Shown: piece by piece, positions 53,664 to 56,210 of the stretch
How positions within the stretch are numbered: position 1 is the first letter of the stretch
Layout of the letters: every line of letters starts with the position of its first letter
Notes under the pieces: model-generated
The model's input: the letters and a program-made list of their open reading frames with translations, nothing else
What the model was told of the DNA's origin: nothing
Database searches by the model: none
Program-made: the position numbers and the translations under genes
NCBI GenBank assembly: GCA_022706825.1
Contig: JAKJBU010000004.1
Location: forward strand, 1-56,210
Length of the DNA: 56,210 bases
Direction of reading: 5' to 3'
From: Bacillota bacterium
GTDB taxonomy: Bacteria > Bacillota > Clostridia > Lutisporales > Lutisporaceae

Positions 53664-54104
53664 TCATTTTACGAATTTTATCATGAAAATACCTATTCCA
53701 ATTAGTATCAGATTGCCCGCCTTTAGCCCGGAATCGCTCTCAAGTGCGTTTATATGGGGTAAAGCCTTGAAGTATCTGATTGGAGTCATTCTGATGTTTG
53801 AGTCCGATACTTTAATATAAACCGCATCACGTATATCATAAGTAAATCCGTCTATTTTCTCTCCGTCAGGAAGCGTGAAAGCATAGTTTACAACATAGGT
53901 GTACCTGTTGGGTATTGCTTCGCCTCTTTCGCCACCCTGCCTTCGAATGCCGGTTATTACAGCAGTGTCCTTTTCACCGGCAAACCCCAGGGAAATCCGC
54001 AGCAAGCCCAAGGCAATCATCATAACTGCAATAAGCATTACTAATAAAGGCCCGATTCTTTTTTTCAGATTAGTTCTGAACATACGGCTATTCCCCATTT
54101 GCAT
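53664..54104 (-). CDS. DUF3592-like small membrane protein
   Basis: 146 aa. Two membrane segments (about residues 16-40 and 126-144) flank an extracytoplasmic beta-rich domain with NRYTYVVNYAFTLPDGEKIDGFTYDIRDAVYIKVSDSNIRMTPIRY. That pattern (Y-x-V-x-Y-x-F, DG, G-T, then x-V-x-Y/P) recalls DUF3592 proteins. The function is unknown. It overlaps the next minus-strand gene by 17 bases, so it is the second gene of a two-gene unit. It converges on the B12 operon. Confidence 0.55.
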   Translation of the reverse strand: MQMGNSRMFRTNLKKRIGPLLVMLIAVMMIALGLLRISLGFAGEKDTAVITGIRRQGGERGEAIPNRYTYVVNYAFTLPDGEKIDGFTYDIRDAVYIKVSDSNIRMTPIRYFKALPHINALESDSGLKAGNLILIGIGIFMIKFVK

Positions 54105-54660
54105 TGAATTTGCTTAATATAATGTCACTAACCAGATGAAAGTTGTCCTCATTACAGAACAAAGCGATTTTTTCCGCAAAACCCCCAATAACAACTATAG
54201 ATCTCGATTTGGGATATACTTTTACTTTTCTTATGCTTTTCCATGCTATAAATACCGATTGCCTTGTTTGAGCCAGCAATCCGGCACCTGCTGCAGAGGG
54301 CCTTTTTGAAAACAGCCCGATGATAATGAGCAATGAGTTTACAATAAGGTTTTTCTTCGCTTGCTTCCTTTGAGTGTAGTTGAGGATTCCGTTCTTATCA
54401 ATTAGATAACCGGCAGAGTATCTGCCCCCATATACAACCATGATAAACAGAAAACCCGCAATAAATAATAGACCGATTAAGGTCAGGGGATATTTTATTC
54501 CGTCAGCGGAAACGTCGCCTCCTGAAGCAATAAAGAGAATGAGGATAAGCAGCCCGAAGGGAATTCCCAGCGCAATTCCCAGATCCTTTAAAATCGCATT
54601 ATTCTTGAATATGGGCACATCAATTTCCCAATAGAATTTGGTTTGTTTATATTCATCCAT
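54088..54660 (-). CDS. Membrane protein with PH-like C-terminus, unknown
   Basis: 190 aa. Two hydrophobic segments (about residues 26-47 and 60-78) are followed by a cytosolic part with KNGILNYTQRKQAKKNL, SVFIAWKSIRKVKVYPKSRSIVVIGGFAEKIALFC, which reads like a YcxB- or PH-type domain. I do not recognise the family with confidence. It has the first position in the two-gene minus-strand unit. Confidence 0.55.
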   Translation of the reverse strand: MDEYKQTKFYWEIDVPIFKNNAILKDLGIALGIPFGLLILILFIASGGDVSADGIKYPLTLIGLLFIAGFLFIMVVYGGRYSAGYLIDKNGILNYTQRKQAKKNLIVNSLLIIIGLFSKRPSAAGAGLLAQTRQSVFIAWKSIRKVKVYPKSRSIVVIGGFAEKIALFCNEDNFHLVSDIILSKFNANGE

Positions 54661-54747
54661 AATTATATACTCCGTTTATCTAGTATAAATTGGTAATGCA
54701 ATAACGGCAATAACTGCAGCAGATGGCATACAGTAATACCCATTTTT

Positions 54748-55239
54748 TCAGCCGGCCAATTCCGGAATGATGCCTGTCTCACGGCGGAATTTCTCAATGA
54801 TATCCCGGAGTTCAGGTTCATTAATATTGCTATGCAGCAGTCTTATAGTTTTATACTTTTCTCCCTTACCATAGGCCAATAGGATATAATCATGTCCGAC
54901 TTCAACTTTTTTCAGGCTGATTCCTTCGGTATTGAATTTAATTATCTTTGAATCAAGCAGAATTCCAAAACAGGATACAAAGATTTCAATAGACTTATTC
55001 ATTTTGGATTCGGATTCTGTTTCAGCCGCTTCAATATGAATGATTTTATTTTCTATTATCAGCCTTGCAAAGGCATACCTTCTGTATTCATTCAGAGAGA
55101 ATACCAAGAGCAGGATAGTTGTCAGAATCGAGAATACAACAACTATATGGAAATACCCGGCAAAGAGCGTAAAGGAAATAAGAATCCCAAAACTGCTCAG
55201 CATCATATAAATCATAAGTTTACGCTTAATTGTATTCAA
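54748..55239 (-). CDS. Membrane protein of unknown function
   Basis: 163 aa. Two N-terminal membrane segments (about residues 8-48) are followed by a soluble C-terminal domain with IIENKIIHIEAAETESESK and ISLKKVEVGHDYILLAYGKGEKYKTIRLLHSN. The layout is the same as the neighbour at 54088 (membrane hairpin plus small beta domain), which suggests a related role. The family is not recognised. It starts at the ATG at 55239 with an AAGGGGGATA site upstream on the minus strand. Confidence 0.55.
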   Translation of the reverse strand: MNTIKRKLMIYMMLSSFGILISFTLFAGYFHIVVVFSILTTILLLVFSLNEYRRYAFARLIIENKIIHIEAAETESESKMNKSIEIFVSCFGILLDSKIIKFNTEGISLKKVEVGHDYILLAYGKGEKYKTIRLLHSNINEPELRDIIEKFRRETGIIPELAG

Positions 55240-55257
55240 AGCGCTATCCCCCTTTAG

Positions 55258-55292
55258 GAATAAAGCTCCTCCCCTTTTTACGGAGAGGAGCT
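55258..55292 (-). terminator. Terminator of the stalk-protein gene
   Basis: On the minus strand AGCTCCTC-CC/GG-GAGGAGCT pairs around GTAAAAA and is followed by TTTATT. It sits 21 bases after the stop. Confidence 0.75.
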
Positions 55293-55312
55293 GATATTAT
55301 CCATACTCAGGA

Positions 55313-56210
55313 TTATTCTTCGTATACTATGACTGCTTCCTTGGTGCTGTTAATCCAGTCCACTTTGCAGTTGAGGTTCTCTGCTGCAAATCTTACCGGT
55401 ACAAAGGTTCTTCCGTTCTTAGATACGGGGGCTACATCCATTTTCTGGCTGACTCCGTTTATTTTTATATCAGTTTTGTCCAACCACATTTCAACCACAT
55501 TTCCTCTGGCTGTTAGTGTTATCTTACGTGTGTCTTGCTCCCATCCTATCGTGCCTCCCATGGCTTCCACGACGGCACGGATTGGTACCATTGTTCTTCC
55601 TGCAATGGTCATAGGTGAGGTGCTGCGTCCCGGGTCCACTTCCTGGATTACTCCGTCCACACTCATATTCGGGTTGTCAAGCTTGAGCATGATGAAGTGC
55701 TTAAAGCTTCCGGGCTTGTAGACCTGGCTGCCTGTTGTTACTGTATATGTGGCAATTGCAGCACCCAGTTTTTCATCTATTCCTTCGAAGGGTTTTGCTT
55801 CTGCGAGTACCGGCTTTACAGTGTAATAGTAAGTGGTGTTGGCTTCAATATTTACATCAGCATAAGAGGTGCCGGTTATATAAAAGTCAGTTACTGATAT
55901 GCCAAGGTCACTTTTGGAGGTTGACCTGAACAGCCTGTATCCCAATCCGTCAGCAGGCTGCCACATTATCCTTGATCCGGATTCAAATGTTTCTGCATTG
56001 CTTCCTGCCGAATTGGCCTGAGTTGTTGTAATTACAGGTGCAGGAGATGTTGCTGCCGGTTTTGGTGCGGGAATAACCTCAGTAATACGCATGCTGCCAT
56101 CCCAATTACTCCAGCTTCCTTCTGAACCGTAGCGCCATCTGCCGGTAAAGCTTTTCCCGTCGGCGGACATTGTAAGCTCCATGTCACCGGCATCGGACGG
56201 TGGTGAATAG
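55313..56210 (-). CDS. Copper-amine-oxidase-like stalk-domain protein (cut by window edge)
   Basis: The minus-strand frame is open through the right edge, so the N-terminus is missing; at least 298 residues are visible. The C-terminal ~110 residues are the copper amine oxidase N-terminal-like 'stalk' domain: LDNPNMSVDGVIQEVDPGRSTSPMTIAGRTMVPIRAVVEAMGG, VVEMWLDKTDIKINGV, DVAPVSKNGRTFVPVRFAAENLN. Before it is a fibronectin-like segment (YRLFRSTSKSDLGISV, NTTYYYTVKPV). Such domains serve as wall or surface modules in Clostridia, with no oxidase activity. The stop is at 55313-55315. Confidence 0.85.
   Translation of the reverse strand, partial: YSPPSDAGDMELTMSADGKSFTGRWRYGSEGSWSNWDGSMRITEVIPAPKPAATSPAPVITTTQANSAGSNAETFESGSRIMWQPADGLGYRLFRSTSKSDLGISVTDFYITGTSYADVNIEANTTYYYTVKPVLAEAKPFEGIDEKLGAAIATYTVTTGSQVYKPGSFKHFIMLKLDNPNMSVDGVIQEVDPGRSTSPMTIAGRTMVPIRAVVEAMGGTIGWEQDTRKITLTARGNVVEMWLDKTDIKINGVSQKMDVAPVSKNGRTFVPVRFAAENLNCKVDWINSTKEAVIVYEE

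Noticed and set aside
55313-56210. A functional copper amine oxidase
   Set aside because: Only the N-terminal-like stalk domain is present; no catalytic domain or topaquinone motif.

Overview
The window looks like chromosome of a strictly anaerobic Bacillota of class Clostridia. The evidence is AT-rich coding sequence with strong Shine-Dalgarno sites, a surface protein with S-layer homology (SLH) repeats, a copper-amine-oxidase-like stalk protein, a large single-chain PurL, Fe-S/MinD-type ATPases of the orange-protein (ORP) kind known from anaerobes, and guanine and cobalamin riboswitches. No rRNA or tRNA gene was recognised.

Region 1 (about 1-19,800) is accessory. It holds two IS110-family elements (one cut by the left edge), a small holin-like toxin, and about twenty small, mostly single-gene units, all on the + strand: GNAT acetyltransferases, SAM methyltransferases, MTA/SAH nucleosidase, a FosX-type fosfomycin hydrolase, a subclass B1 metallo-beta-lactamase lipoprotein, a racemase-like protein, Nif3, nitroreductase, tRNA-binding proteins, a CPBP protease, a putative immunity protein and a GIY-YIG-like protein. 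The spacers carry related GC-richer hairpin elements that often end in CCGTTA just before the next ribosome binding site, plus gene remnants (AlaX, DUF3795). This resembles an integron-type cassette array without a visible integrase; that reading is an inference.

Region 2 (about 19,800-25,180) has an EamA transporter bracketed by repeats, a DUF456 membrane protein, and guaB-guaA. guaB has a guanine riboswitch with an overlapping terminator and antiterminator.

Region 3 (25,200-31,645) holds an FMN glutamate-synthase-like protein and an ORP-like operon: DUF134 regulator, two NifX/NifB-type cluster-binding proteins, two ferredoxin-containing MinD ATPases, one Mrp/NBP35 ATPase and two half-permeases. 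Both promoters carry the palindrome TGACATATGTCA over the -35 box. A related site precedes a ferredoxin-like gene at 45,341.

Region 4 (31,680-44,887) has the type 2 IPP isomerase gene fni, a LysR regulator divergent from the purine operon, and purL-purE-purC-purF/M-purN-purH-purD. purF and purM are fused in one reading frame. purK and purB are not in the window.

Region 5 (45,260-53,637) holds the ferredoxin-like gene and then a cobalamin-riboswitch-controlled operon. It encodes an SLH-anchored protein with two alpha-barrel plus two DUF4430 units (the two folds of transcobalamin/intrinsic factor), a DUF4430 lipoprotein and a complete ECF transporter (T, fused A-A, S). I read this as a wall-to-membrane vitamin B12 capture and uptake system.

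Region 6 (53,664-56,210, minus strand) has three small membrane proteins of unknown role and a stalk-domain protein running off the right edge.
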